Origin: Eggerthellaceae bacterium
GTDB lineage: Bacteria; Actinomycetota; Coriobacteriia; Coriobacteriales; Eggerthellaceae
Length of the DNA: 58,350 bases
Assembly: GCA_009782605.1 (NCBI GenBank)
Contig: WRIR01000014.1
Span: 1 to 58,350 of the forward strand
Direction: 5' to 3'
Shown: one piece after another, positions 7,529 through 17,492 of the stretch
Layout of the letters: the number at the start of each line of letters is the position of its first letter
Numbering within the stretch: position 1 is the first letter of the stretch
Translations under genes and position numbers: made by a program
The notes under the pieces: model-generated
Database searches by the model: none
Told to the model about the DNA's origin: nothing
The model's input: only the letters and a program-made list of their open reading frames with translations

Positions 7529-9559
7529 CTACGGCGCTTTTGTCCTGTTGAACAGATTATCATGTTGTAGCACGGCATAGGTGTGGAAGAGGGAAGAAAT
7601 GTCGCTCTCTTCGCCGATCCAGTACCAGGTGCGTGACGCATCCTGGTAGCCGTTGAGGTTGATGGCGGGCATCTGGATGCGGGTGTCGAGCAGGAAGCGC
7701 TGGTAGGCGGTGAGGGGAAGCCCGGCCTCCTGCACCAGGATCGCGCCGAGGTAGTTGAGGCTCGTGTCGGTGTCGGCGCCCCCCGCGCCGGCGGCCCCGG
7801 CGTCGGGCCCGCCGTAGTTCTTCCAGATCATGTACGGGACGCAGTAGTAGGTCTGCACCTCGTCGAGCGTGAAATCTGCGAGCTCCTTGCCGAACTCAAG
7901 CTGGGCCAGCGCGGCGCTGAACCCCGGGTGGTGGTCGCCGAAGAAGCAGAGGACAATGTCCTTGTCGATCGCCTCAAGGCCCTCGATGAGGTATCGGAGG
8001 TCCAGGTCGGACTGGTGGATGCAGCTCAAGAACTCGTCGAGCTCGTTGCTGAGCGCGCTGTCGGCATTCCCCTCGATAGGGACGCGGATGCGTGCCCCGT
8101 CGGGCACGAGGCCGGTGTCGTAGCCCCCATGGTTCTGGTAGGTGATGTCGAAGATGAACTGCGGCGCGTCGCTTTCTCTCACAAGGTCGAGGATTTTCCT
8201 ATAGGTCTCCTTGTCGGTGGTCTTGTCACGGAAGGTTCGGGCATCCGGGAAGTCGTCGATGTCCAAGAAGCGGTCGAACCCGAAGGTGGCATAGACGATA
8301 TGGCGCCTCCAGTTGGTCCTTTGTGCCGGGTGGATGGCGATGGTCTCATAGTCGAGCCCCTTGAAATAGGAGACAAGGCTGTCCGCCGCGCTCAGGTTGT
8401 AGCGGACATAGGGGTAAATGCCGGTGCCGATGTTGCCCAGGCTGCTCCCCGTGAGGAACTCGAACTCGGAATTACAGGTGCTGCCCCCGTATGCCGACAC
8501 ATAGGCAGTCCCCGAAAGGGCGTCCTCGGCGACGGACTGGTAATAGGTTGGCCCCTCGTAGCGGTCCGAGAGGATGCCCAGCCCCGAAAGGTCCACAAAG
8601 GACTCGTTCATGACCACGACGACGGTGGGCCCGCCTTCGGCCATGGCGTTGTCGGCGGGCCGGGCAAAGGCGGCGCGTATCCCCGCGGCCTCTTCGGGCG
8701 AGTAGCCCTGCGGCACGGGGGGCGCAGAGCCCTGGTATTGCTGCAGGAAGCACAGGAGCGAGCCCTGCCTCGCGTAGGACTGCTGGGCGTACCACGGGTC
8801 GATCTTGATGTCGTAGGCCTCCTTGAGGTCGTAGTGCGCGAACCAGAGGCAAAAGGCAAGGATGCAGGCAAGCGACGCCCCCAGGTTGACAAGGACGGGC
8901 CGCCGCCCGGGCCGGGGCTCGGGTCGGGACCCGGGCCGGGGCCGCCGCCCGGGTTGGGGCTCCTTGGGGAGGAAGCTCACCAGCAAAGCCGCGAAGGCAA
9001 GTACGGTGAAGGCCTGCGCGACCGCGCCGTCGATGACATAGGTGTATCCGCGGCTTACCGCAAGGGCCGTCTCTAGGACGAAGAGGTCCGCGGGGAGTAT
9101 CGGCTGTCCCTTGAACAGCACGACGAAGTAGTTCGCAAGCCCCACGAGGAAGCAGGCGACAAGGAAGCCTATCGATGCCGCCTTCGTGCGCTGGCCCGCA
9201 AAGAAGACGATGCCGAAGAAGACGGTGAGGATGCAGAGGTTGACAAGGGCGAAAGAGGGGGGCATATCGCCCATGAGGCCGCCATAGGGCCGCTCAAGCA
9301 CGAAGAGGGAGGACAGGACGACCACCGCATACACAAGGGGTCGGCAGGAGCGCCGGTGCCGCTCGACGAAGGCCTCGATGGGGTGCCGGAAGGCGCAGGC
9401 CCCTATCAGGGGCACGAAGGCCCCCACGACGAAGAGCGTCGGCATCACGCCGTCGCGGACGACAAGCCCCACGAGGTCGTAGAGGCAATAGGCGCCTAAA
9501 AGCGCACAATAGGCCACAACGCCCGCCAGAGTCTTCGTATCCCCTCGTTTTTTAATCAT
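7529..9559 (-). CDS. LtaS-like membrane phosphoglycerol transferase / sulfatase-fold protein
   Basis: This 676-residue protein has about seven N-terminal membrane segments, then an extracytoplasmic alkaline-phosphatase-fold domain. Visible catalytic features match the lipoteichoic acid synthase / MdoB group: the metal-binding Glu in VVVMNESFVDLS, a candidate nucleophile Thr in GGSTCNSEFEFLTG, and metal ligands in FFGDHHPGF. It would transfer phosphoglycerol or a related group from lipid to a surface glycan or polymer. A short linker rich in Pro, Gly and Arg (RRPRPGSRPEPRPGRRP) precedes the last membrane helix. The exact polymer cannot be told from sequence. Confidence 0.85.
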   Translation of the reverse strand: MIKKRGDTKTLAGVVAYCALLGAYCLYDLVGLVVRDGVMPTLFVVGAFVPLIGACAFRHPIEAFVERHRRSCRPLVYAVVVLSSLFVLERPYGGLMGDMPPSFALVNLCILTVFFGIVFFAGQRTKAASIGFLVACFLVGLANYFVVLFKGQPILPADLFVLETALAVSRGYTYVIDGAVAQAFTVLAFAALLVSFLPKEPQPGRRPRPGSRPEPRPGRRPVLVNLGASLACILAFCLWFAHYDLKEAYDIKIDPWYAQQSYARQGSLLCFLQQYQGSAPPVPQGYSPEEAAGIRAAFARPADNAMAEGGPTVVVVMNESFVDLSGLGILSDRYEGPTYYQSVAEDALSGTAYVSAYGGSTCNSEFEFLTGSSLGNIGTGIYPYVRYNLSAADSLVSYFKGLDYETIAIHPAQRTNWRRHIVYATFGFDRFLDIDDFPDARTFRDKTTDKETYRKILDLVRESDAPQFIFDITYQNHGGYDTGLVPDGARIRVPIEGNADSALSNELDEFLSCIHQSDLDLRYLIEGLEAIDKDIVLCFFGDHHPGFSAALAQLEFGKELADFTLDEVQTYYCVPYMIWKNYGGPDAGAAGAGGADTDTSLNYLGAILVQEAGLPLTAYQRFLLDTRIQMPAINLNGYQDASRTWYWIGEESDISSLFHTYAVLQHDNLFNRTKAP

Positions 9560-9808
9560 TTCCCTCTTTGTGGTTTTCTATTCGCCGCCATGGGCAGGCG
9601 GTGCCGTGCGCCCTCTCGCCCGAGGCACCCAGTGAACAGCTTCGTGCGCTTCCCTTTGTATAACAGTGTATCAGTGTATTGCCTGAGGGCCGAAAAAACA
9701 AGTTTACAAGAATTTTATCTTCCTCGAACAAGTTTTTAATACCCGGGGGGCACCATAGGGCCTGTCTCAAACCCTTGCGGCACAGTGCCGTCTTTGGAAA
9801 GGAAAGAA
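9560..9808. promoter_or_regulatory. Divergent intergenic region upstream of pstS
   Basis: This region separates the minus-strand LtaS-like gene from pstS. It holds a tandem CAGTGTAT repeat (9664-9679) and two ACAAGTTT boxes 30 bases apart (9698-9705 and 9728-9735) in an AT-rich stretch. These are candidate activator sites for the PhoB-type regulator encoded downstream. The match to a known Pho box is not exact, so this is inference. Confidence 0.4.
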
Positions 9809-10705
9809 ATGAATAAGAAACTTCTCGGTATTTTGGTGAGCGCCCTCCTTTCGGCGGGGATGCTCTTCGTAGTCGGCTGCACGGGCAGCAATGCGGGCTC
9901 GGGCTCCGCGGCAGCCGTCCCCACGGGCTCCATATCGGTCTACTCGCGCGAGGACGGCTCGGGAACCCGCGGCGCCTTCATCGAGCTGTTCGAGATCCAG
10001 GAAAAGGACGCCAGCGGCAACAACGTCGACATGACCACGCTGTCCGCGTCCATCACGAACTCCACGTCGGTCATGATGACGTCGGTGTCGTCGGACACGA
10101 GCGGCATCGGCTATATCTCGCTCGGCTCCCTGAACAACACGGTCAAGGCCCTGGATATCGACGGCGCGCAGGCGAGTGCCACCAACGTGAAGAGCGGGAC
10201 CTACAAGATATCCCGTCCCTTCAACATTGCCACGAAAAGCGGGCTTTCCCCGACAGCCCAGGACTTCGTCGACTTCATCATGAGCGCCGACGGCCAGAAG
10301 ATCGTCGAGGACAACGGCTATGTCGCGGTCGATGCCGCGGGCGCGTATGCGGCCTCCGACGCAAGCGGCAAGGTTGTCGTCGCCGGCTCTTCCTCGGTCA
10401 CCCCGATCATGGAGAAGCTCGCCGAGGCCTACAAGGCGGCCAACCCCAAGGTGACCGTCGAGGTGCAGCAGTCGGACTCCACCACCGGCATGAACATGGC
10501 GATGGAGGGCACCTGCGACATCGGCATGGCCTCCCGCGACCTGAAGGACTCCGAGACCTCCGGCGGCCTCTCGGCGACGGTCATCGCAATAGACGGCCTC
10601 GCCGTCATCGTCTCCAACAACTGCGGGATCGATGGCCTGAGCAGCGAGCAGGTAAAGAGCATCTTCACCGGCGAGGCAACGACGTGGGAAGAGGCACTTG
10701 GTTAA
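9809..10705 (+). CDS. pstS: Phosphate-binding lipoprotein PstS with swapped halves
   Basis: The ATG at 9809 gives 298 residues with a lipoprotein signal (MNKKLLGILVSALLSAGM, lipobox FVVGC). The mature protein begins with the segment normally found in the second half of PstS (SREDGSGTRGAF through IGYISLGSL and FIMSADGQKIVEDNGY). It ends with the segment normally found first (VVVAGSSSVTPIMEKLAEA, CDIGMASRDLK, IFTGEATTWEEALG). It therefore looks circularly permuted relative to classical PstS. I recall similar order in some Clostridia proteins but cannot confirm it here. It should bind phosphate and deliver it to PstCA. It is the first gene of pstSCAB. Confidence 0.9.
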   Translation: MNKKLLGILVSALLSAGMLFVVGCTGSNAGSGSAAAVPTGSISVYSREDGSGTRGAFIELFEIQEKDASGNNVDMTTLSASITNSTSVMMTSVSSDTSGIGYISLGSLNNTVKALDIDGAQASATNVKSGTYKISRPFNIATKSGLSPTAQDFVDFIMSADGQKIVEDNGYVAVDAAGAYAASDASGKVVVAGSSSVTPIMEKLAEAYKAANPKVTVEVQQSDSTTGMNMAMEGTCDIGMASRDLKDSETSGGLSATVIAIDGLAVIVSNNCGIDGLSSEQVKSIFTGEATTWEEALG

Positions 10706-10765
10706 GAGCGGCTGGAAGACCTTGATGAACACGGGCCCCATGAGGAAACTCGGTAAGGAAACACC

Positions 10766-11626
10766 ATGGCGAATCACAGCTTGAGGGAAGGTTTTGCACG
10801 CGTGCTCTTTCTTGCGGCTGCGGGGGTCTCGATCCTCGCGGTCGCTCTTATCTGCGTGTTCCTTTTTGCGAACGGGGTGCCGGCTATCGCCCAGATAGGG
10901 CTCCCCGACTTCATCTTCGGCACCACCTGGCGCCCGGCCAACGACATCTACGGCATCTTCCCCATGATCGTCGGGAGCATCTATGTCACGGCAGGCGCCA
11001 TCCTCGTCGGCGTCCCGGTGGGGCTTTTGTGCGCCATCTTCCTCTCCCGCTTTGCGAGCAGGGGCATCGCGCGCATCCTCAAGCCCGGCGTCGAGCTCCT
11101 GGCGGGGATCCCCTCGGTGGTGTATGGCTTCTTCGGCCTGATAGTCATGGTGCCCTTCATCCGCGCCTACGCGCCGGGCAACGGGCTGTCGCTCCTTGCG
11201 GCGTCGGTCCTTCTCGGCATCATGATCCTGCCGACCATCATCACAGTCGCGCAAAGCGCGCTCGACGCCGTGCCCCAGAAATACTACGAAGGGGCGCTCG
11301 CCCTCGGGGCCAACCATGAGCGCGCGACCTTCCGGGTCCTCGTGCCCGCCGCTGTCTCGGGCATCATGGCGGGCGTCGTGCTGGGGATCGGGCGGGCCAT
11401 CGGCGAGACCATGGCCGTCATCATGGTCGCGGGCAACCAGCCGGTCATCCCCGAGAGCATCTTCGGGGGAGTGCGCACCATGACCGCAAACATCGTCATC
11501 GAGATGGGATATGCCGCCGACCTGCATCGCGGCGCGCTCATTGCCACGGGGGTCGTGCTCTTCGTGTTCATCCTGTTCATCACGATGGTCTTCAACGTCA
11601 TGAAGAGAAGGAGCGAGGCACGATGA
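10766..11626 (+). CDS. pstC: Phosphate ABC transporter permease PstC
   Basis: This 286-residue integral membrane permease has about six helices. The family core is PAIAQIGLPDFIFGTTWRP near the start, GIPSVVYGFFGLIVMVP in the middle and the coupling loop ALGANHERATFRVLVPAAVSGI that contacts PstB. It follows pstS by 60 bases and has an AAGGAAAC ribosome site. It ends 4 bases inside pstA, so the two permease subunits are translationally coupled. At 286 residues it is near the usual family length. Confidence 0.96.
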   Translation: MANHSLREGFARVLFLAAAGVSILAVALICVFLFANGVPAIAQIGLPDFIFGTTWRPANDIYGIFPMIVGSIYVTAGAILVGVPVGLLCAIFLSRFASRGIARILKPGVELLAGIPSVVYGFFGLIVMVPFIRAYAPGNGLSLLAASVLLGIMILPTIITVAQSALDAVPQKYYEGALALGANHERATFRVLVPAAVSGIMAGVVLGIGRAIGETMAVIMVAGNQPVIPESIFGGVRTMTANIVIEMGYAADLHRGALIATGVVLFVFILFITMVFNVMKRRSEAR

Positions 11627-12576
11627 GCATGAGGATGGACACGGCCTTGGCCACAGGCGAGCCGGTGGCCCCGACAGACCAGATCGACGCCCTGTTCGCG
11701 AAGGTGTCGGCCAACCACGAGGCACGGCGCAGGGCCACGTCGCTGTTCTTGCGGGGGAGCGTCTATGCGGGTGCGGCGCTGACCGCGCTGATCCTTGCCT
11801 TCCTGGTAGGCTATATCCTGGTGAAGGGCGTGCCCTACCTGACGCCGAGCCTCTTCGAGTGGCGCTACAACTCCACCAACGTGTCGCTCATGCCGGCGCT
11901 CGTCAACACGGTGCTCATGGCGCTCGTCTCCCTTGTGCTTGCGGTGCCCTTCGGCGTCGGGTCGGCGATATACCTGGTCGAGTACGCCAAGCGCGGCTCG
12001 AAGTTCGTGCAGCTGGTACGCACCACCACCGAGACCCTCCAGGGGATACCCTCCATCATCTACGGCCTGTTCGGCCTCTTGTTCTTCGTGACGGCGCTCG
12101 GCTGGGGCCTCTCGCTCTTCTCGGGTGCCTGCACCCTTGCCATCATGATACTGCCGGTGGTCATGCGCACCAGCGAGGAAGCCCTGCTCGCCGTGCCCGA
12201 CTCCTACCGCGAAGGCGGCTTCGGGCTGGGGGCGGGAAGGCTGCGCACGGTGTTCCGCTGCGTGCTGCCCAGTGCCATACCGGGCATCCTGGGAGGTGTC
12301 ATCCTGGGCCTCGGCCGCATCGTCGGAGAAGTCGCCGCCCTGCTGTTCACGGCGGGCACCATCGCCCAGATCCCGAGCTTCGGTGCCTCGGGCTTCGCGG
12401 CCCTCTTCGACTCTGCCCGTACCCTGGCGGTGCACATGTACGTGCTTGCCAGCGAGGGGCTGCATGTGAACCAGACCTACGCGACCGCAGTGGTGCTCTT
12501 GGCGCTGGTCGTGCTGTTGAACCTTGCCGCTACCTTTGCGGCAAAGAAGATGAGCAAAGGAAACAACAATGACTAA
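11623..12576 (+). CDS. pstA: Phosphate ABC transporter permease PstA
   Basis: This 317-residue permease begins in the ATGA overlap with pstC. It has a cytoplasmic N-terminal extension of about 45 residues ([20 protein letters not shown]), then six membrane helices. The core includes [17 protein letters not shown] and the EAA-type coupling loop [21 protein letters not shown]. The C-terminus ([19 protein letters not shown]) matches PstA. It forms the channel with PstC in the cytoplasmic membrane and overlaps pstB by 8 bases. Confidence 0.96.
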   Translation: MSMRMDTALATGEPVAPTDQIDALFAKVSANHEARRRATSLFLRGSVYAGAALTALILAFLVGYILVKGVPYLTPSLFEWRYNSTNVSLMPALVNTVLMALVSLVLAVPFGVGSAIYLVEYAKRGSKFVQLVRTTTETLQGIPSIIYGLFGLLFFVTALGWGLSLFSGACTLAIMILPVVMRTSEEALLAVPDSYREGGFGLGAGRLRTVFRCVLPSAIPGILGGVILGLGRIVGEVAALLFTAGTIAQIPSFGASGFAALFDSARTLAVHMYVLASEGLHVNQTYATAVVLLALVVLLNLAATFAAKKMSKGNNND

Positions 12577-13423
12577 CATGATGCTGGAGACGGCGAAGGG
12601 GATCGACTACAAGCCAAGCCTCCAAAAACCTGCTCAGGCAAACCCTGTGCCCGCCGACCGCGAAGGGGCGGTTGCGGCGAAGATGGGCGTGTACGACCTC
12701 GACCTCTACTACAAGGACTTCCAGGCCTTGAAGAAGGTCAACCTCGAGTTCCCTGAGAACCGGGTCACGGCGCTCATCGGGCCTTCCGGCTGCGGCAAGT
12801 CGACCCTGTTGAAAAGCCTGAACCGCATGAACGACCTGGTGGAGGGCTGCCGCATCGAGGGCGAGATCACCCTCGACGGAGCGGATACCCGAAGGGCCAT
12901 CGACGTGAACAGCCTGCGCAGGCGGGTGGGCATGGTGTTCCAGCAGCCCAACCCCTTCCCGATGTCGATCTATGACAACATCGCCTTCGGGCCCCGCACC
13001 CACGGCATCAAGGGCCGCTCGGACCTCGACGAGGTCGTCGAGCGCTCCTTGCGCGACGCGGCTATCTGGGACGAGTTGAAGGACCGTCTCAAGAAGAACG
13101 CCCTGGGGCTCTCCGGCGGGCAGCAGCAGCGACTCTGCATCGCGCGCGCCCTTGCCGTGCGCCCCGAGGTGCTGCTCATGGACGAGGCGACCAGTGCGCT
13201 CGACCCGATTTCGACGGCGAAGATAGAAGAGCTGGTCGGAGAGCTCAAGACGCGCTACACGGTCATCATGGTCACGCACAACATGCTCCAGGCCCTGCGC
13301 GTGTCCGACAAGACCTCCTTCTTCCTGCTCGGCGAGATGATCGAGGCGGGCCCCACCGAAGACGTCTTCACAAACCCCCAGGACGAACGCACCGCCGATT
13401 ACGTGGCAGGCCGCTTCGGGTAA
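12569..13423 (+). CDS. pstB: Phosphate ABC transporter ATP-binding protein PstB
   Basis: This 284-residue ATPase is complete, with Walker [11 protein letters not shown]-loop [15 protein letters not shown] (typical of PstB), signature LSGGQQQR, Walker [13 protein letters not shown] and the switch histidine in VTHNM. The C-terminus ([22 protein letters not shown]) is the standard PstB ending. About 35 extra residues precede the ATPase core. It powers phosphate import through PstCA. No phoU gene follows, which is unusual for a pst operon; the next genes are a two-component system. Confidence 0.97.
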   Translation: MTNMMLETAKGIDYKPSLQKPAQANPVPADREGAVAAKMGVYDLDLYYKDFQALKKVNLEFPENRVTALIGPSGCGKSTLLKSLNRMNDLVEGCRIEGEITLDGADTRRAIDVNSLRRRVGMVFQQPNPFPMSIYDNIAFGPRTHGIKGRSDLDEVVERSLRDAAIWDELKDRLKKNALGLSGGQQQRLCIARALAVRPEVLLMDEATSALDPISTAKIEELVGELKTRYTVIMVTHNMLQALRVSDKTSFFLLGEMIEAGPTEDVFTNPQDERTADYVAGRFG

Positions 13424-13511
13424 GGGCGAGGACGGCTTCCTTGCGGTTTGCGATTGTGTTATCGAAGGGGCACGCACGCCGCCCCGCCCGCCGATAGGGT
13501 ACAATACCCCC

Positions 13512-14204
13512 ATGATTTACTACGTTGAAGACGACACCAACATCCGCGACCTGACGGTGTATGCCCTGCGGCAGGCGGGCTTCGAGGCCAGCGGCTTTCC
13601 CGGCGCCTCGGACTTCTTCGAGGCCTGCGGCACCCAGATACCCGAACTGGTGCTGCTCGACATCATGCTCCCCGAGGTCGACGGGCTGGAGATATTGAAG
13701 ATGCTGAGGGACGACCAAACGACGAGGCAGGTGCCGGTCATCATGCTCACCGCGAAAGGCACCGAGTACGACAAGGTCTGCGGGCTCGACGCGGGGGCCG
13801 ACGACTACCTGGCAAAGCCCTTCGGCATGATGGAGCTGGTCTCCCGGATAAACGCCCTCCTGCGCCGGGTCGGCGAAGGCGCGCCCAGCGAACAGAAACA
13901 GCTGAGCTGCGGCGACATCAGCATCTCCACGGCGACCCACACCGTCTACGCCGGCAGGAAGGAAGTCGAGCTCACCTTGAAGGAGTTCGACCTGCTCTAC
14001 ACGCTCATGCGCAACACAGGCCAGGTGTTCTCCCGCGGCCAGCTGCTCAAGGAGGTGTGGGACATGGCCTATGCCGGGGGCACGCGCACGGTTGATGTGC
14101 ACGTGCAGACCCTCCGCCAGAAGCTCGCGGCGGCCCTCCCGGGGACGGATGCCTATATCCACACGGTACGCGGTGTCGGGTACTGCATGAAGCTGCCCCA
14201 GTAA
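13512..14204 (+). CDS. PhoB/OmpR-family response regulator
   Basis: This 230-residue protein has a receiver domain (YYVEDDTNIRDL acidic pocket, phospho-acceptor Asp in LLDIMLPEVDG, switch Thr in MLTAKG, Lys in YLAKPFG). A winged-helix OmpR-type DNA-binding domain follows (ELTLKEFDLLYTLMRNTGQVFSRGQL, then TVDVHVQTLRQKL). It lies 88 bases after pstB and 12 before its kinase, so it probably controls phosphate starvation genes, including pstSCAB. The PhoB role is inferred from context; the domain calls are direct. Confidence 0.92.
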   Translation: MIYYVEDDTNIRDLTVYALRQAGFEASGFPGASDFFEACGTQIPELVLLDIMLPEVDGLEILKMLRDDQTTRQVPVIMLTAKGTEYDKVCGLDAGADDYLAKPFGMMELVSRINALLRRVGEGAPSEQKQLSCGDISISTATHTVYAGRKEVELTLKEFDLLYTLMRNTGQVFSRGQLLKEVWDMAYAGGTRTVDVHVQTLRQKLAAALPGTDAYIHTVRGVGYCMKLPQ

Positions 14205-14216
14205 GCGCGCACGCCC

Positions 14217-15770
14217 ATGGCCAAAGAAGGGCACCGCAGGTCCCAGAGCCTCGCAAGGAAGATATTCAGCACCGTCTTGGTCTTCATGCTCGGGGTGATA
14301 CTGCTGCTCTCGGTCGCGACTACGGCCATCTTCTACTTCATCTACGAGCGGGAAGCCGAAGGCGTGCTGGTGCAGCAGGCCCAAGACGTTGCCGGCCACC
14401 TCAACAGCATCCCTCCGTCCGAGGTCGGCGCCGTCCTCCAAGACCAGTTCACGGGTGTGGTCCGCTATACCCTGATCGCCGAGGACGGCACGGTGCTCTA
14501 CGACAGCGTCGCGGTTGCGGAGGAAATGGACAACCATGCGGACCGCCCCGAGGTGAGGGCTGCCCGCGAAGAAGGCCACTCGACGCTCGTGCGGTACTCG
14601 TCGACGCTCCAGACGGACTCGGTCTATGCGGCGGTGAGGCTCGACGACGGGAGCATTCTCAGGCTTGCGGAGATGCGGCACTCGCTTCTCATCTTCCTGA
14701 CGAGCATGCTCTTCCCGATGCTTGCCGCCGTGGCCCTTGCCGCTGCCTTGGCCCTCGGCCTGTCGCGGGTGCTTACGCGGCGGATCATGAAGCCCATCGA
14801 CGCCCTCGACTTCAAAGTCCCCCTGCAAAACGAGATATACACCGAGATGAGCCCCTTCCTTGAGCGCATCGACGAGCAGCAAAGGATGCTCAAGCAGCAG
14901 AACAAGGAGCTGGCGCTTGCGGAGAGCCTGCGCCGTGACTTCTCGTCGAACGTGAGCCACGAGATGAAGACCCCCCTGCAAGTGATCTCGGGCTATGCGG
15001 AGCTCATGCAAAACGACATGGTGGAGCCGCTTGACTCCCAGAAGTTCGCGGGGCTCATCTACGAAGAGGCCCAGGCGATGCGGTCCCTCATCGACGACGT
15101 GCTCATCCTGTCGCGGCTCGACGAGTCCGCGGTCGGCGACTCCGGCCAGCCGGTCGACCTTTATGCCGTCGCGGCGGGGACGATAGAGCGCCTGGGCGGC
15201 TTCGCCGACTCCAACGGGGTGACCCTTTCGCTCAAGGGCGACCATGCGATCCTCATCGGGAGCGAGACGATAACAGAACAAATGTTCTATAACCTACTTG
15301 AGAACGGCATCCGCTACAACCACCTGGGCGGCACGGTGGGGGTCTCCATAGAGGCCTTCGGCTCCGGCCCGGGGCTGGCAGCGCTGCAGGGCGAGGGTGC
15401 TGGGGACGCGCCCCCCGCACGGCCCTTTGGCCAGAACGGGCCCTTCGAGGCCGGGCACAGCGGCACGGTGGTGGTGAAGGTGAGCGACACCGGGGTCGGC
15501 ATCCCCGAAGACATGCAGGAGAACATATTCGAGCGCTTCTTCCGCGTGGACAAGAGCCGCTCGAAGGAGACCGGCGGGACCGGCCTGGGGCTTGCCATCG
15601 TGAAGCATGGCGTCTTGTACCATGAGGGGACGATAGGGGTAGAGAGCGCGCCGGGCGAAGGCACGACCTTCACCTTGACTTTCCCAAGGGCTTTGGAGGA
15701 TGCCTCGCGCGGATTGCCGAGCCAACCACAGGAGGCATCCTCCAAAGCCCCACCCCCGGTCAGAGGATGA
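14217..15770 (+). CDS. PhoR-like sensor histidine kinase
   Basis: This 517-residue kinase has membrane helices near residues 15-45 and 157-182 flanking an extracytoplasmic sensor of about 110 residues. The kinase core follows: H-box VSHEMKTPLQVISG, N-box LLENGIRYN, G boxes DTGVGIP and GTGLGLAIV. A Gly-Pro-Ala rich insert (GSGPGLAALQGEGAGDAPP) interrupts the ATP-binding domain between N and G1 boxes. The last 25 residues (ALEDASRGLPSQPQEASS) are encoded by a 19-bp inverted repeat and look added on. It would phosphorylate the adjacent regulator. Confidence 0.92.
   Translation: MAKEGHRRSQSLARKIFSTVLVFMLGVILLLSVATTAIFYFIYEREAEGVLVQQAQDVAGHLNSIPPSEVGAVLQDQFTGVVRYTLIAEDGTVLYDSVAVAEEMDNHADRPEVRAAREEGHSTLVRYSSTLQTDSVYAAVRLDDGSILRLAEMRHSLLIFLTSMLFPMLAAVALAAALALGLSRVLTRRIMKPIDALDFKVPLQNEIYTEMSPFLERIDEQQRMLKQQNKELALAESLRRDFSSNVSHEMKTPLQVISGYAELMQNDMVEPLDSQKFAGLIYEEAQAMRSLIDDVLILSRLDESAVGDSGQPVDLYAVAAGTIERLGGFADSNGVTLSLKGDHAILIGSETITEQMFYNLLENGIRYNHLGGTVGVSIEAFGSGPGLAALQGEGAGDAPPARPFGQNGPFEAGHSGTVVVKVSDTGVGIPEDMQENIFERFFRVDKSRSKETGGTGLGLAIVKHGVLYHEGTIGVESAPGEGTTFTLTFPRALEDASRGLPSQPQEASSKAPPPVRG
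15688..15750. repeat. 19-bp perfect inverted repeat in the kinase 3' end
   Basis: GGGCTTTGGAGGATGCCTC (15688-15706) is exactly repeated in reverse complement at 15732-15750, with a 25-base loop. It lies within the last codons of the sensor kinase gene. It would form a very stable RNA hairpin just before the stop codon. Confidence 0.9.
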
Positions 15771-15833
15771 ACCCACCTCCAAAAAGGTGGGTGCTCGCAG
15801 CTGCTTCCTGGCTTTCGTGTCGACAGACACGAA
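15771..15833 (+). terminator. Two hairpins after the pho operon
   Basis: ACCCACCT/AGGTGGGT (15771-15792, 6-base loop) begins at the stop codon. TTCGTGTC/GACACGAA (15814-15833, GACA loop) follows. Neither has a long U tract, but together with the upstream 19-bp repeat they probably end or stabilise the pst-pho transcript. The rest of the gap to 16045 is AT-rich (15930-15985), presumably the rarA promoter. Confidence 0.55.
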
Positions 15834-16044
15834 TCCCCATTCTGCGCGCTATCTTGAGCTCCCTGTTCGTATGCGTCGGTCCATCACTAATGTATGACGC
15901 GAGGGCGAAGCCTCCTTTGAGTATAGTAATGAAGAATCAATAAAAAAAGACTTGACATACTGCCGTTTATGGTTTTAGGGATTTTCCTGCCCCGGATGGC
16001 GTGGTCCGCGGCCCCCGGCTGGCGATTGGCGCTACAATAGGACC

Positions 16045-17355
<1,311 letters not shown>

Positions 17356-17396
17356 CCTTCCCGCCGTCTTGTGGGTCGTCTGCACGTGTGACAAGT

Positions 17397-17464
17397 GGCC
17401 GTGTGACAGGGGGCCGTATAACTTGTCACACGTGACAAGTTATACGGCCCCCTGTCACACGGCC
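17397..17464. repeat. 68-bp near-perfect palindrome (intergenic repeat family)
   Basis: A 33-base arm (17397-17429) is exactly reverse-complemented at 17432-17464 with only AC between. The arm core is GTGACAGGGGGCCGTATAAC. It lies between the convergent rarA and PhnP-like genes and could terminate both transcripts. The core recurs near 54.3, 56.4 and 57.2 kb. Confidence 0.95.
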
Positions 17465-17492
17465 GCCCTGCTGTGGGCTCCGCTACCCGCTG

